A stretch of DNA of 64,000 bases. Origin: Zeugodacus cucurbitae. Lineage: Eukaryota > Arthropoda > Insecta > Diptera > Tephritidae. The first letter of the stretch is position 1; each line of letters opens with the position of its first letter. A model generated the notes under the pieces. That model had not been told where the DNA came from. It made no database searches and was given only the letters and a program-made list of their open reading frames with translations. Below are positions 12,601-26,410 of this stretch, in pieces. Location of the stretch: contig NC_071671.1 of NCBI RefSeq assembly GCF_028554725.1, forward strand, positions 62,979,001 through 63,043,000, read 5' to 3'. A program made the position numbers and the translations under genes.

Positions 12601-14000
12601 ATATCGAGTGTCTTAAAAACTTATAGCAGCGTTCCCCGGCAACAAAGCTCACATTGACTACCATAACCGCTTAAACAAAGGCCGGCAAAGGTCTGATGGT
12701 CTGCGTTAATGTCATTGCAAACTTTCACTCCACCCAAGTGCGTAACCATACTTAAACAGAATGCAAATACACTCACAACCATGTACACCAATTTATGCTT
12801 GTATTGTGGCCTTAAACGTCGCTGCTGCATTGATTAATATAATCCGCTTGGAGACGTTCCTCATTGACTGAATGCCTGCCTTTGCCTGTTTGCTTGTTGG
12901 CTTCTTTGTTCGCAACGCTGCTCATCGCGACGATTTAATGCCTCAACAGCACAACTGATTGGTTGCAAAGTCCTACTGATTTCCTTATGATTTCAGGCAG
13001 TGTGTTTCCTCATATCACTTCGCGCTGTGCTGAGCAACTGGAAGAAAAGAATTGTCAGGAATACATCAGTCCCTCCTCTCCACTCCTCAGCAGTCAACAG
13101 CGGAACTGCGGCAGAGCTTTTGCCAGCTACTCAGCCGCTGGTTAAATACAAGTTAATGATACTTATGGATATTTCGTTGTTGTGATTTTATTTTCACTTA
13201 CAGCCATATAAATATCCATCTACCCCACCTCTGCGTCTTCGTTAAATGCCATATTTATGTATTGGCATATCTTTGCATTCGCATTTGCAGAGAAAATCGT
13301 TCGCTCCACCCTCCGCCCCCTTCCGATCCGATCGGATATCTTTGCCTTTCGCGTGCACCTAAGCCGCCAGTAGCATACCGCACACCCCATCGCATTTCTT
13401 TTAATCGATCCGAACGTCTTTGTGCGCCGCTTAATCCGCTACCAATGAACTGTGAATTGTAAATTGTGTATTGTGTGCAACGATGAACTCTGTGCTGGGC
13501 TCTAAATTCATTTGAATATGCCCGTCGCCAGTAAGGAGGCAAGCAAAGCCAATAGCACAACAACAACTATAAGACACGGGTGCCGGTGCAAAATCAGTAG
13601 CACTCGCAATAGTGGCAACATTAGCGACAACAACAACAAGCATTGGTATGTGTTCGGAGTATGATTGCGCGCAGGATTTCGCATTTGGGCTTTTGATGGG
13701 GATGAAATTTGATCCAAGCACGCAAAGGCGCGGGCAGCAGGCAGGCAGCGGCGGTCGCATCGTTGGTGATGAGCTGCCAGCAAGTATTTGCATAAAGCAT
13801 AACCTTTATTATGGGCTGTTGCAGCGCTATTCATTGACTCGCTGCATGAAAGACGGTAGCGGCGGCGACAGTCAGTTGAAGCAATCGCAGGGGCAGCAAC
13901 AGCAACAGCGCCAGCAACTTAAGGTATCTCTGCTGCCAGATGTATGTATGTATGTATATGTGTGTGTGTGGCTGAAATGTTGACGATATGAAGGAGCTTA
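12600..14000. other. GC-richer island, possible regulatory or exon-bearing DNA
   Basis: Base composition rises relative to the flanks, and several frames on both strands stay open for 100 or more codons at once, so open length alone is weak evidence. On the plus strand a CAG/CAA-rich run at about 13,880-13,920 would encode a short Gln tract followed by AAG then GTATCT, which could be a splice donor. I could not find a convincing start, acceptor or conserved motif, so no gene is called. It could be an exon, a promoter or an enhancer. Confidence 0.3.
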
Positions 14001-17000
14001 ATTTTTAAGTAAGGATTTGCTGTGGGAATTATAATTTGCTGTTGTTGTTCTTGTTGTGAATCTTATACAGTCGATGGATGCGTTTTATTTTTCGCTGTCG
14101 AGAGATTAAGCAAATTTTTTAAGAGATTTCAAGTTTCACAATACAAAGCAACACACATACATACTAGAAAGAGCCTAGCTGTGTGTGTGTGTGTGCATTG
14201 TGTGGCGTTCATTTAGCACGAGTGCAGATTTGCCTCAACTCCAAACGTATCGTGCTAATAAAATAAGCACCCAAAGGGTGAGATAAGATGGTAGTGGTTA
14301 AGTTGACGGCTTAACGGGCAACACACTCAATCGCGCATATGCAGATATGCTTGCAACATATATAGCATATACAGAAGTATGTATGTTTGTAGAGAAATAC
14401 AAATACATAGTTAAAAGTATTCGATTTCAAAGCATAATTTCTGTGATGCCAGCTATATTTAAGCAGAATTTTACATATAAGGGCGCTTATAATTCAAATT
14501 AAGACCCCTGAAGTTGAGAACGCTTAGAGGGACAGTGAAATCTTTAGATTATAGTCTGGTAGGTAAAATACCTTTTTGAAATTTATTTTAATCCGACTCT
14601 TTGATTGTGTTACATGAATAAATATGTAATAGATTATAGAAAAATAAATATATAAAATTGCAATTATGTAACTCTTTACATTACTGAATTAGCATATAAA
14701 ATTAAGAAAAAAATATTTAAAAACTTAGTATTTATTTTTTCTTCAAAAAATTATAACAATATTTTGAAGATTTTTTGTCGAACCTTCAAATATTTTTATC
14801 TCTATTGAATAATTTTTTCCTTACTAACGCTTAGTTCCAAAGTTTAAATAAGTAGAAAAGTTGTTTCTTGACTTTTTATAAGAGATCATTCAACTTACGA
14901 GGATGTTTGGAATTTTCTCGACCAACAGAAACAGTCAAAAAATAAAATGGGCCCGAAGTTGAATATTGATTAATATAAGGTTGATAGCTCAAGAAATATA
15001 AAAGTGAGATCCCTCTAAGATTACCCAAAAGTTACCGAGTTTGCTCGGATAGGAAAATTATATCATTTATAGCCTCTTACTTAATATTTCTTCTTGACCG
15101 TATATTGATCACCTAACGATTATTAACATTCATTCTAATGCGCTTGATATATTTCTTCCTATTTTTATTATTCACAAAGCATTTAATTGCACAGTTTGCA
15201 ACATTTAAATGCCAGGTTTTTATTTATTTTATTATTGTTGTTGCCACCTTGGTAACATTAATAAATCCCTCGGAAAAATCTAAAGCAACTAATTCGCGTC
15301 ACACTAAAATTAGAGAATCCAAGCAAAAGCAGAGCATTAGTGTTAACCCCCTGATGTGTCTTATATGAGTGCTTTTCTCCTTCAAACACATATACAAACA
15401 AGCAGCGAGCGCTTACATTAATGCCAACGCCAATTAAAAATGGAAACCTCAATAGACAAGAATAAGCCACCGCAAAAGTAACAGCGGTGAGAGCAATAAG
15501 CGTAGATAAATTAGTATATAAAAGCATGTATGGATGTGTGTGTCGCAAAAACAACAAAAAAACACACATTGTAACACTGTTAAATCCGCAACTAAACTAA
15601 AAATCTCAAACATTTATCCGCGCGATTATGTGCCACATTGGCTAATTGCTATGCCACACTAAGCTGCGGCCACTAGCGCTGCTGCGTTACGCGACAGTTG
15701 AATAGGCAGACAAACAACAGTTGAACAAGCTTGGTTGGCTAACTAAATGACTGAGTAGCCAGTCAAATGCTGACACACTGCTGTGTATTAAGACATATTC
15801 GCAAACAAGCAAACAAACACAGTCAGTGGGAGGGAAGATTCGCTTTAGCCAGCACTTAAAATGGTTGGATGAGAATGTTAATAGCGTAAGTGAAGAAAAA
15901 AATGCGAGGGTATGATAATAAGTATACGGATTTGGGTGAAAATATTTTTTTTTTTTTGTAAAAAGTCGGGCATTTGTATTGATTTTGCAATAAATATAAA
16001 CTCCGAAAATTTAAAATAATATTTTTTTCACACATATATTTTGAAAAAGTATTATAAAATATTATTGGGTTACCACTTTCTTCTGTCTAAATCTAGATAA
16101 AAACTATATTAAAATATAACGTTCTTTTATATTATATCTAGATTGCCATAATTCAAAAACCTCCACAGCCACCTTAGTAAAACTCGACACGTTCAAAAAG
16201 AATTTGCACAGTTTTTAGAATTTGTACGCATACGCTCGCTATGTTTTTGATTTTGATTTTTATCTGCACTGCATAAAGTGTTTTTTTCGCTTTTGACACT
16301 TTTTTGTGTATACATTTCGCCTGACTTTCGTTAGCTTTAGCGACTTTGACGTCAACAGCGACCACGATGGCTATGACAACATGTGCGGGATTCAATTTAA
16401 AAGGATTAACTGCTAATTTTTCATGATGCCACTGAATGGAAAATAGTTAAGCAGAGCGTTAGCTTAGCTTATACATAGTAAAGGTAATAGAATAGTAAAC
16501 CATGAGGGCGTACGAGTAAGCGGTCCAGAAAGTAATATAAATTTTGCCTAGTGGTTCCTTATTGGTTATTGTGTCTTATATATGCACACATCTCCAACAG
16601 ATGAGTTGTTCAATATGAAACAGGTGGATCAAGCTGAACAAGTACTTAAAAAATGCAAAATTATAAGCGGTTAATCGGAGAGATCGATTAGAAGAGAGGA
16701 GATCCTAGACAAACATGTTGTCTTGAAAAATATTTGGTGGAACAATTTTTTCACCCACTGTAGTGGCTAAAACTATGTTTTACTAATCTTCGTTCGGATT
16801 TGACTTCCATTTCATTTAATTTGTTTTTCGTTTGAATAAAAAAACTAATATATATATTAATGTACATATATAGAGAACTAATTTTCCTCCCAATTCCATA
16901 ATTTTCCACCATAAATCAAAGCGTTAAAAATCAATTGTACAAAGAGCACTACTCTCAAAACACATATCACACTTAAGTCACTGCCACTATGGACAAATAA

Positions 17001-19550
17001 GAGACACAGAAAAGAATGTGTCAAAGCATGTGCTGCAAAAATTGTAGCTCTTAGCCATGCTGGTACAACGCAAACCACATTTATCCTTGCGGATTTGCGC
17101 TAATACACTCATTCGTCTCTTAACCCTGTCGCTAACGAAGCTTACGCCAGTTGCTCCATACAATATGTCATTTGTGTGAGTGCACACACACATAAATATA
17201 AATATATATATATCTATATATATGTGCTATTTTCTTGTATATTTTGTTGTGACAACACATATTTAAGCATATATTGTTACTTAGTTATTTGTTGTTTGCT
17301 TATTTAACAGCGCATACACTTTTGCTTGTGTGTTTGTGCGTGTCCTTTTACTTAATACACCCACTTTCTCTCGTCTGCATGGACTAAGCTAAGCTGTGTG
17401 CTGTGTGCTGTGTGTCACTTACTTACTTACTTGCAACCAAGTGTCTGTATATATGTATGTCTGTCTTTCTATTAGTCTCTCTATTGTTGTTGTTGTTCTT
17501 GTAGTTGCATTTCGCATGCCAGATTTGCGATTTTTTTGCTTTACTTCTTTTAGCAAATGCTGCTGTTGTTTACATTTTTTATTTGCCTTACTTTGAATCG
17601 TGTTCGAATCCCCAACACCCGTTTAGTTGTTGCAGCAACATTGGAATTAACACCAACGCCGGCTGGAGCAGCAATAGCAAAGCAGTAGCAACAACGACAA
17701 CAACAACAACGTCAAGTATAAATCTAGTGAACTTCACAAGGATTAGCCAGCATGAAAGCATCAGATTTGAAAGCTTTTCTCATCGTTGCTTTCCTTGCTG
17801 CTACTTTCAGAGTTTATTTAAGCTCAATGTATGTACATACATACATACTATATGCCACAGTATTGTATTGTCTTGTTTGCAGAAGTTTACTCTGCTGTTT
17901 GTTTTAGTTGTTGTAAATACTTGCATTTGTTTTAGCCGGCATATTTACAGTGATTTTACTGTTGTTATTCAGTTGTTGCTCGTGTAGTCGAAATTTCTCC
18001 AGATCGTGTCGGCGTTTTTTCTGCCATTTTTTTTTTTTTGTCTTGATGTATGCAAAGAAACACAAGAAACATATGTTTATAAGCGCTGTATCGTACATTT
18101 GACTTGCACTGCCTGACAGCTGATGTGGAAAATTTTCATCTGACTTCAGTCAGTCATTCGGCGACATGAGTTCAACCGTCATTTTGAGTAGAAAATATCC
18201 AAAAATGGAGGTTTAAAAAATTTACTGGATATCGTTGTGAAGATTCTAAAGATCAGTGCGCTTATTTTTGCAAATATTTGAAAAATAATAAAATGTTATT
18301 GTATGGTATCTGTCATCTTTTATCACATTCCACATATTTCTCACTCAGAATTGGTTCCAAGAGAATTGTTGAAGGGTTAGAGTTTTATATGTATATATGC
18401 AAGTCTATAGTTCTCTTCAACTGCTACTAATTTAGAACTTTTCACTGGAATTTTGTAAATTTAGTTCGTTTTTATACAATTCACAGCTGTTTCGAAAATC
18501 TCTAAGGTTTACGATGTTTGAGAGAATATGTTTTGTATAGAGATAATCTGTAATTGTATTGAATGGATAAGCCAAAATGTTGGTTAGTTTCTTTACGAAA
18601 TAAAATATCTATCGTGAGGTAGATTCTTAAAACCGTCGGCAAATGAATGTCCAACTATTTTTTTGTAAATAATATTGAATATATTCAAATAATTTGGAAA
18701 TCTTCATATTAGAACATTACATCATTATTAACTTAAAACTTTGGACTTTAACTTTGAAAAATTAAATTTACTTTTAGCGGATAGTTCTCAAATAAGGAAC
18801 TAGTGCCAATGCATAAGAAATATTTCTGACATTTTCTTTTTTAATAAAAAATTGTTTCTGGTATAAAACCAATAAAAAAGGTAAGGTAATCAAAAAAAAC
18901 TGGTTCTAGTTTGCTTTGTTCAAACAAAAATATTATTTAATGAAATGAAATCTTGAAATTTTCGTTTCTTTTTTTCATTCTTGATTAAAATCGAAAAACC
19001 TCTAACAAAAAACACAACAAAGTTTTTTCTCATTTCACAAAAGAATAATAATAACAATATTAATCACATTGTTAACAAGGAAATCTAATTATTTATAATG
19101 TTCCTTTCAAAAAAAAACTTTTATAAAACAAACACAAATTATATATGCGTAATTATTAAAACAAAAGCTTTATGTCGCTTATCAATTTCACAAATATCAC
19201 ATTCACAAACTCAAATCACTGCCTTAATCAGCTATCATTCACACAATTATATTTTTTCGCTTTTGTTTCATTGCCAATTAATTCAAATAATTTTCCAGAT
19301 ATTAAGCATTTTACAGCTTATTATAAAAATTCGTCAAATATTTCAGCGTATTAGTGTTTTTTTTTTTATTTATTGCACGCATACACATGAACAACACATC
19401 ATCAAAAAACAAATTAATCGTTGAGAATCGCCGAGGCGCACCAAAAACACTTAATCCGATCTGTCCAAAATTTTTCTCACTGCTTTACAGAACACACGAA
19501 AATCACAATAACAAAACAAATTGAAGTCAACTAACATTTGTTAAAATGAA
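14001..19550. other. AT-rich noncoding DNA
   Basis: No supported gene. It holds a (GT)8 tract at 14,181-14,195, AT-rich filler at 14,580-15,120 and 18,200-19,400, and a TGTTGT/ACAACA-rich part at 17,480-17,720. The 17,505-17,987 open frame is Cys/Phe/Val-rich and has no motifs or good start, so it is rejected as a gene. Confidence 0.5.
14181..14195. repeat. (GT)n microsatellite
   Basis: About eight GT units in an otherwise AT-rich region. Confidence 0.85.
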
Positions 19551-19599
19551 ATATTCAACTAAATAGTAAGAATTTTAAGAAAGCCGTAAGAAATGAAAT

Positions 19600-20260
19600 G
19601 CGCTCACCAACCTTCTTCCAGCATGTCGCACACGTAACTGACGCACCGCATGAGCGCCAACCCAAATGAATGTTCACAAATGCACACGCACAGAACCACC
19701 ACCAACGACAGCGACACACACATCCACATATATACATATACAAACACACGGCAAAGCAGTCAGTCAAATCTCAACGTCAACAGCGCTAGCCAGCCATCGC
19801 TGCTCTCCAAGCGTTCAATAGGAGTAACACACCAACAAACACCACCAACACTGTAAACAGTAATCTTTGATAAACAGTGCGGCGCGCAACATGTGGCAGC
19901 GCCTAGTCCAACCAGTCAGCCAGCCAACCAACCCAGCGAGAGAGCGACGGTGTGGGCCCTCCCCCCAAAGCAAACACACATAAATGAATGCGCAGGTGTT
20001 TCGATGTGTGTGTTGTTTGTGTGGGAGCGAGAGCATAGCTCCAAACACGTATAGGACAATGGCGCTCATGGTTGCAATGAGAGCGCTCAACTTACTTTTA
20101 TACACATACACTCTCCAGTGCTCGCTGCATTCGACACACACGCATACAGAGTCACTCATTGCGTATGTACGTGCTCCCGTTCGTTTGTACGTTTGTTCGT
20201 TCATTCGTCTGGTTTATCGTGCCATATCAGAGGGGATTATGCGAAATGAATGGAATTAAG
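19600..20260. promoter_or_regulatory. GC-richer, GAGAG-containing island; possible promoter region
   Basis: The island contains GCGAGAGAGCGACG at about 19,940, GAGCGAGAGC at about 20,025 and GAGAGCGCTC at about 20,082. These resemble GAGA-factor or CLAMP-type words common in fly promoters and Polycomb response elements. It also carries CCAGTCAGCCAGCCAACC-like low-complexity DNA. No TATA box, start codon or exon could be assigned, and either strand is possible. The call rests on composition and motif words only. Confidence 0.25.
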
Positions 20261-21830
20261 GATTAATTTCGAAGGGATGTCATTTAGACGGGATAATTCT
20301 GTTTTGTATTTTATGCTCGAGTGATTCACGGCATTTAAGCAGCGCTCGGCTGTGGTGGACGGATAAAATTTGTGCTGAAAGATACATACAATTATATATA
20401 TATTTACGCAAGTGCGTATGTGTTGGCACGTATTTATGGCGCAGAGCAGATACAGTAAACAGTATTTGTCTGTATGTTTGAGCATCGATGTGCCGGTTAT
20501 GCGTGCGTAGTATTTATAAAAGGCAAAGCAGAAAAAAAGAAATTAATCCAAGAGGAAATACACTTTCGATATTATGCCACCGTGTAGCAAATCGATAATA
20601 AATTAGGAAATAAGAGATTAAGGATTTCTTATTATTGATTGGAGAGCACAAAAATAAATACAATGTCTTTTGGAGTTATGCTGGCGGAAAAAAGTAATCT
20701 TTATATGGAAGATGGTTACCTAATATATCGACTTTTTTAGATGGATGCAACTCATTGAGTGTATAATAGATAATTTGTGAAGTCATTGTATTTTTATATT
20801 AAATATTAATATTAATACATAATAATAATGCAGAGGCTTAAGCTAGGTATATAATGAAGATCAGAAAATTTAGACTTGCATGTCATTTCACTTTTTTATC
20901 GTTCCAAATGTGATAGGTATAATTTAATGTCCTATGCTGAGCAGCGATGACCAAATTAATAATTGGTTGTTGAAGCAGGAAGACTAATGATATGATGCCC
21001 AAACTTATGGGGTTACATGACGTAAAAAATCGATTTATTTATTGTCTGTTTACAACATTTCTTGAATATTGTCATAAAATTTCAACTGGATCAGGGTAAT
21101 AGTTTAAGAGGTAAAGTCTAAAGAAGTTTCGAGTTCCAGGGTGGCTTTATTGTTACTCAAAACTTGAAATGCAGTTTTCTCAAAAGTGTATTCTGAGATC
21201 TGTTGTCAAGATTGTGATGACTCTTGAAGATACAATTTATAGGGACTAGGGTGAAGGATTCTTTTTTCAAACTACAAATTTACAAATTTTATAAATTTTT
21301 TTGCAAAAATCCCTCCCAAAAATTCGCTCAATTTCTTCAAACTCTTAATTAAACACGTAGTTATTTTTCACTCACTTCAGCTTATCCCGTTTGGAATCAT
21401 GCTTCAACGCAGATGTCTTTTTTCCCAGAGGACTTCCCGGAACTGACGTCATAGTGGCAGCATTTTTAATATTTGATTTCAAAAATTTCAGTAATCTCTT
21501 ATTAAACGTGTATCTTTATGACAACAAAAAATTGAAAATATTTAATTTTTTATGTTCAAAACTATTAAAATTGGTCTTTTTTCAAAACGTCGTCTTGTCG
21601 CACAAAAACACAATGTCGTCTCCTAATATTTTCGACCTTTGAGCTAGAATTATATTCGCTTCATTTCTGTAGAGTTCATTTTTTAATAAAGAATGTGGGA
21701 CCTATTAGGAATCATCACCGTAGTTCTAAAACGTACCACTGTGCTACGTAATACCGTGCGATCCATAAAACGAAGAGTTAAATCCGAAATAATAATCCCT
21801 CACGAAATTAAATCCCACGCCCACATGAAA
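20261..21830. other. AT-rich noncoding DNA
   Basis: No supported gene or repeat boundary. The 21,391-21,642 open frame is Phe/Leu/Asn-rich with no motif. Confidence 0.45.
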
Positions 21831-22399
21831 AATCGCAAGCAACATAACAACAACAATTACAAATAGCAGCACAACAACAGAGCGCGCTGTACTGTTATCG
21901 GTCGCAGTGTCGGTCACACTGTCATATCGTCACACCGTCATTGAGTCATTCTGTTGGCCTACCAGACAAAACAGACCCGACACCGCCAACAGCCGATGGC
22001 GTGTCGCCACTTTAGCAGGTTGAGTGTTGGTTGGTGTTGGTGTTGGCTCCCACTCGACTGCGATTGCTGTTGCGTTATTTCAGCTACAATTCAACCTGAC
22101 AGACGCGCAGAAAAGTAGCAGCGCTGCCGGTTTAAGGATTAACGCAGACACAACAACAGCAACACATACAGCTATAAACTTATTTTTTGGCGTCAATACA
22201 GCAGCGCTCGGTATGCATGAGAGCAGTGACGTGGCGTGGAGGGCAGCAACGACAGCGGAAGAGCTAAGCCGAATCGAGTTGAGCTGCCCACCCAGTTCGG
22301 TAGAGTATATTTAGTTGTTGTTGGCGCTGGTGTAGTTGGCTTTTGCAACGGCTCGGCTGTAAGGCTGTAATGCCCAGTGCAGAAAATCGTTGGGATTAA

Positions 22400-22535
22400 T
22401 GCGGAATCTGGCTTATTTCGAAAATATGCTGTCGCTCAGTTATAAAGCTGCTCGCCATACGCCGCTCAGCGGCAGAGCTCAGCCGAAAAAAATACAAATA
22501 CCAATACACCGATCAACAGTAGCTACAAGTGAGGA
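22400..22535 (+). promoter_or_regulatory. Candidate TATA-type core promoter
   Basis: TATAAA at 22,441-22,446 is followed 27 bp later by an initiator-like CTCAGC with its A at 22,468, and by a second TCAGCC with A at 22,481. An A/C-rich stretch resembling a fly 5' untranslated leader follows, then a GTGAGG at about 22,530 that could be a splice donor. A GGATTA lies just upstream at 22,393. The setting is a GC-richer island (21.9-24.6 kb), unlike the AT-rich DNA on both sides. No downstream coding exon can be tied to it. A chance TATAAA is quite possible at this base composition. Confidence 0.25.
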
Positions 22536-24900
22536 CCCAAAACAAAAAAAAACAACAACAAAAAAGTTTGGTAGTGCATAAGAAGGAGTTTGATAGGCGT
22601 CGCGGGCAGTAGAGGTCAGTTAAGCCGTACGCATTTCAGCATGGGTGTCTGCCGCCCATACACATACGCTCCATCATCCTTGCAACACTAACACTGCTGT
22701 ACAGTCTGCCCCTGAGGTGGTGCTGAGTGCGGCTAAAAGCCCACAATAGAGCGTGGCGAAAATCTAGAGTGAGCGGCGAACAGCTGCTGGCGTTATCGCA
22801 AATCCACGCGCGTACAATTGCGAAAAGCTCGGCGCATACGGGTGTGTTGGTGTTATTGTAATACATGTGCGTTTGCCATACACCAACAATTATGCGGATT
22901 TGTATTTGGTCGTTTGAAAGATAAAACGAAAACGGGCAGCAGTCCACAGCAGCCTTACTCATTTCCATGTTAGTCAAAGCGCACTGCTCGAAATGAGTGC
23001 GGCGGAGTGCGCTGCGGATTAAATAGTCTATATTTATACATTATCTGGTGTGTGTGTGTCGTGTATGTGTGCACTTATACACTGACATATCACATCATTA
23101 AAGCGTCTAGCAGACAAAGGGAATGCCATATGCGTTTTTGGGGCTAAGCAGAGTCATTCCACGAGCACTTCATTACATTTAGCATCCCCCGTGTTTTGTT
23201 GGTGCTTTCTTTTACTGCTGTTCGCCTTGGATTTGCGCCTGCTCTCATTCTCCCTATTTTCGTGTGTTCTGCTTTGGTTCGACTGCTTCTTAAATTAATG
23301 CGCGCCAGGATAATCCGTCGATCAATAAAACGCAAACGCTGCAGACAGACGACGTGTACTCTCAGTTGGATGGGGTTGGTGGGGAAGCTAATGGAAGCAG
23401 TTTTTAAATGATGTGTGCGGATGTTTTTTTGTTTAAGGAATATGTGATTTTGTTTTATATAATTTGTGAAAATATTTTTTTTTTAAATGTTACACAATAT
23501 TATTGAATTAATTTATAAATAAATTAGAATTTGCTTTAAATTTATCATAATTTAAATTTATATTAAAGTTTTTTTTACATAAAAATATTTTTTTTATTGT
23601 TTTTTATTTGTAATATTTTAGATATTTCCTTATTTTGATATCCTTCCTTCATAACTAAATTATGTAAATATTAAAAATCACTAGAAATTTACTTTTTATA
23701 CTAATTATTACTAAAATTTATATTTTAATTTAGTGTTTATATTTTCACTTCATCTCCATTGTTTTTTAACAGCTCACTTATTTCATTTAAACCACTAACT
23801 GGCTGTCAGCTACATTTAACCACTACCTTACCCTTCGAAACGCTATGAAACCGTCTAAATATTTGTCTCTTAATGCCTCTATATATATATATAATGTAAC
23901 GCATCCTCATCCTTGTCTGTATGTGTATCCCTATAAACCAGCGCCAAACAACACCCTTTGCATTATCCCCAACAAAAACAACAACAACACTACTTATTGT
24001 ACAACAATGAGTGGCAACGGTGTGTAACTGTGCGACAGCATTGAAATTCAAGTTTTCAACTCGAAGCCGGAAGCAACGGCTAAAGGGGTTAGAGAGACTG
24101 AGGAAATGCTCTTCATTTGTGTCTGATGAGATTAGAGTTAAATCCAGATAAAGGGATAAAGGATTCAGTGTATATTGCTGTTGCTAACGCTGTAACCATT
24201 GTTGCTACAACAAACAAACGATGGTGGTGGTGGTGGTGGTGCTTGTTGTATAGACGCAATGGCTCGCCATACACTTACATATGTATACCGAGTGAGAGTC
24301 CTTGCAGCGCCGCAGTCCCTGTGGCTGTCGCAAAATTTGGCGGCAAATCTAAACCACTCAGCAAGCAGCAAGTAGCGCAGCGCAAAACAACAAGCATGTT
24401 GCTTCTTTTGTTGTGCACGTGCTCACTTCGGCTCCTCTGGAGCTTTCGTTGCCGGCAAATTTGTTGTGTCGCAGCACCTTCTCAGCCATAAGTACAGCCG
24501 TCGCACTAGCTGCTCGAGGGGTTTATACGTGCTTTGAATTGTTGCTGTTGCATGCATACGGTGGTTTACGACAATGCCGAGTGCTTATCGGCAACGTCCT
24601 TGTGAGATTTACACGCGCAGCGCTGCGACGTCGGATAAATGCTCAGCTCGAAGAAGGTATGTACGTAAGTTGGTATATCAAGTTTAGTCGCCGCTTCGTG
24701 CGGATTTGCGAAGTTGGAATCCTTTTGCAGCAGCAGTAAGGTTAAGCGTTTTATATTCCTTCGCATATTGTTTGCTTTGTTAGTGTGCGTGTGCGGTTAT
24801 AGCTTGAGTGTGTACATATTTTACTGCTATATTTTCTGTGTTGTTGTTGTTGTGGGATTTCTTAACGCTGCGTTAGCTGCGCCGCATGGGTGTTGCTTAG
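22536..24900. other. GC-richer noncoding or UTR-like island
   Basis: Frames remain open on both strands without recognisable domains. Bases 23,430-23,780 are an AT-rich interruption. It may be promoter-proximal, 5' UTR or enhancer DNA. A (TGG)n tract sits at 24,222-24,240. Confidence 0.35.
24222..24240. repeat. (TGG)n microsatellite
   Basis: About six TGG units. They give a Trp run on the plus strand and a Pro run on the minus strand in overlapping chance frames. Confidence 0.9.
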
Positions 24901-26400
24901 ACACTTTTAATATAGTGTTTGTTTGTTTCTCTCAAGGATTTGAAACTTTTAAGCGAACACTTTGGCTTTTGGATTTTGTTGTGAATAAGTGAGGAGAAAT
25001 TAATGGGAAAGTGTATTTAAGGGAGTGTAGGAAATTCAGAAATTAAATTTCTATATGAATAAAAATGATTTTTATTTGTTAAGAATATTTTTTTAAGATT
25101 ATTATAAAATTTCACCTTATATTTCAATTCGATTTTCATTTGAATGCGTTTTTTACTGTATTTTATACAGGATTCTTTGGCTAACTTCAACATATTTGTA
25201 CATATTGATCCATCTGAGCGTTTATTTGGTTTTGATTTATTCATTTGCAATCATTTTAATACTTGCATATCCCCCATATTGATATTTCACAGAAGAAATT
25301 TAAAATTTTAATACACTTTAATGACGGGCAAAGTTAAATTTACTCTAAAAATACCCAGTAGGAAAATTTTTTATTCACAAAAAAATATATCATGAAGCCG
25401 CTTTAGGCTAAAAATATTTATTTTTCAGATTCAAGTTCGATATAATAATCCAAAAATACTTCTAGGGACCTTCAATATAATAAAAATAATTTTTATCTAA
25501 ATTATAAAAGACAAATTTTTACAGAGGTTTCTGTATTGGCTATTCGTATCGATATTTTTGACACATGATTCCATGTTATAATGTTGCAACATCATCTTTT
25601 GAATACATATAAGCCTTTGAGTTGTAATGACAATTGTTAGCGTTTGATTCAATGGTTCGAATTAAGCCCTTACTGTTGCAATGTGCTGTGTTCAAAGATT
25701 TGAGTAAACATATATGTATGTAAGTAAATGTGCTGTTGATCTTATAAAAAAATGCATTTTTAACGGCTATTGCGTATGTACAGTAGTTGCCAATATAATT
25801 AAGAACGTCCGAAAAATGTCTTAAAAAGAAACGATAACACATGTTTTATTTAACTGATTAGAATATTGAATATAAAAATAGACTTATAATTATAGCCATA
25901 AAGTATAAATAAGTGTCGCCATTGCAAAATCTGAAAGCCAAGTCAAGGAGTCAAATTTTATGAATTGTCACTTTCAAATCAAATTTTTCTTGTTGGGTAC
26001 ATTTTCCTGTTTAATCGATTAAAGACCAAGTTCATTAGGGTGTGAATCCAGCGAGGATTGCAAATTAGAAAAATTTAATTTTAAATCTTCTTTCTACTTG
26101 ATGATTGCTTAACCGTTTCTTTTCTTTCTTCTTTCGTTTCTTTAGATCTCCATGATTCCTCTTAATTTGCTTACTATTTTCGATTTCTTATTAAATTACC
26201 ATTATCAGCTTGATGCCAATAATATGACCGTCACTGTAAAAGTGCAGTAGCATGCAAATATGCATTTGCGGTGCATATGCGTGTATGCCAGCTGCGTATA
26301 TGCCAGCTACTGCAGACAGGCTCGTCGGTATTTACAAATGCCACATTCAGCATATTGCAGTGTTTAAGCATCGGCAGTAGTGGTATTTTCGGTGTTGAGG
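24901..26400. other. AT-rich noncoding DNA
   Basis: No gene, transposon end or tandem repeat was recognised. The two minus-strand open frames (25,017-25,250 and 25,576-25,842) are Lys/Asn- or Tyr-rich and lack motifs. Confidence 0.45.
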
Positions 26401-26410
26401 CACGATTTCT

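Noticed and set aside
17505..17987. 160-codon plus-strand open frame
   Set aside because: It is Cys/Phe/Val/Thr-rich from TTGTTG and ACAACA runs, has no ATG-led start in good context, no motif and no splice support.
22024..22314. 96-codon plus-strand frame upstream of the TATA box
   Set aside because: It is in a GC-richer island where stops are rarer, has no recognised motif, and lies upstream of the proposed start site.
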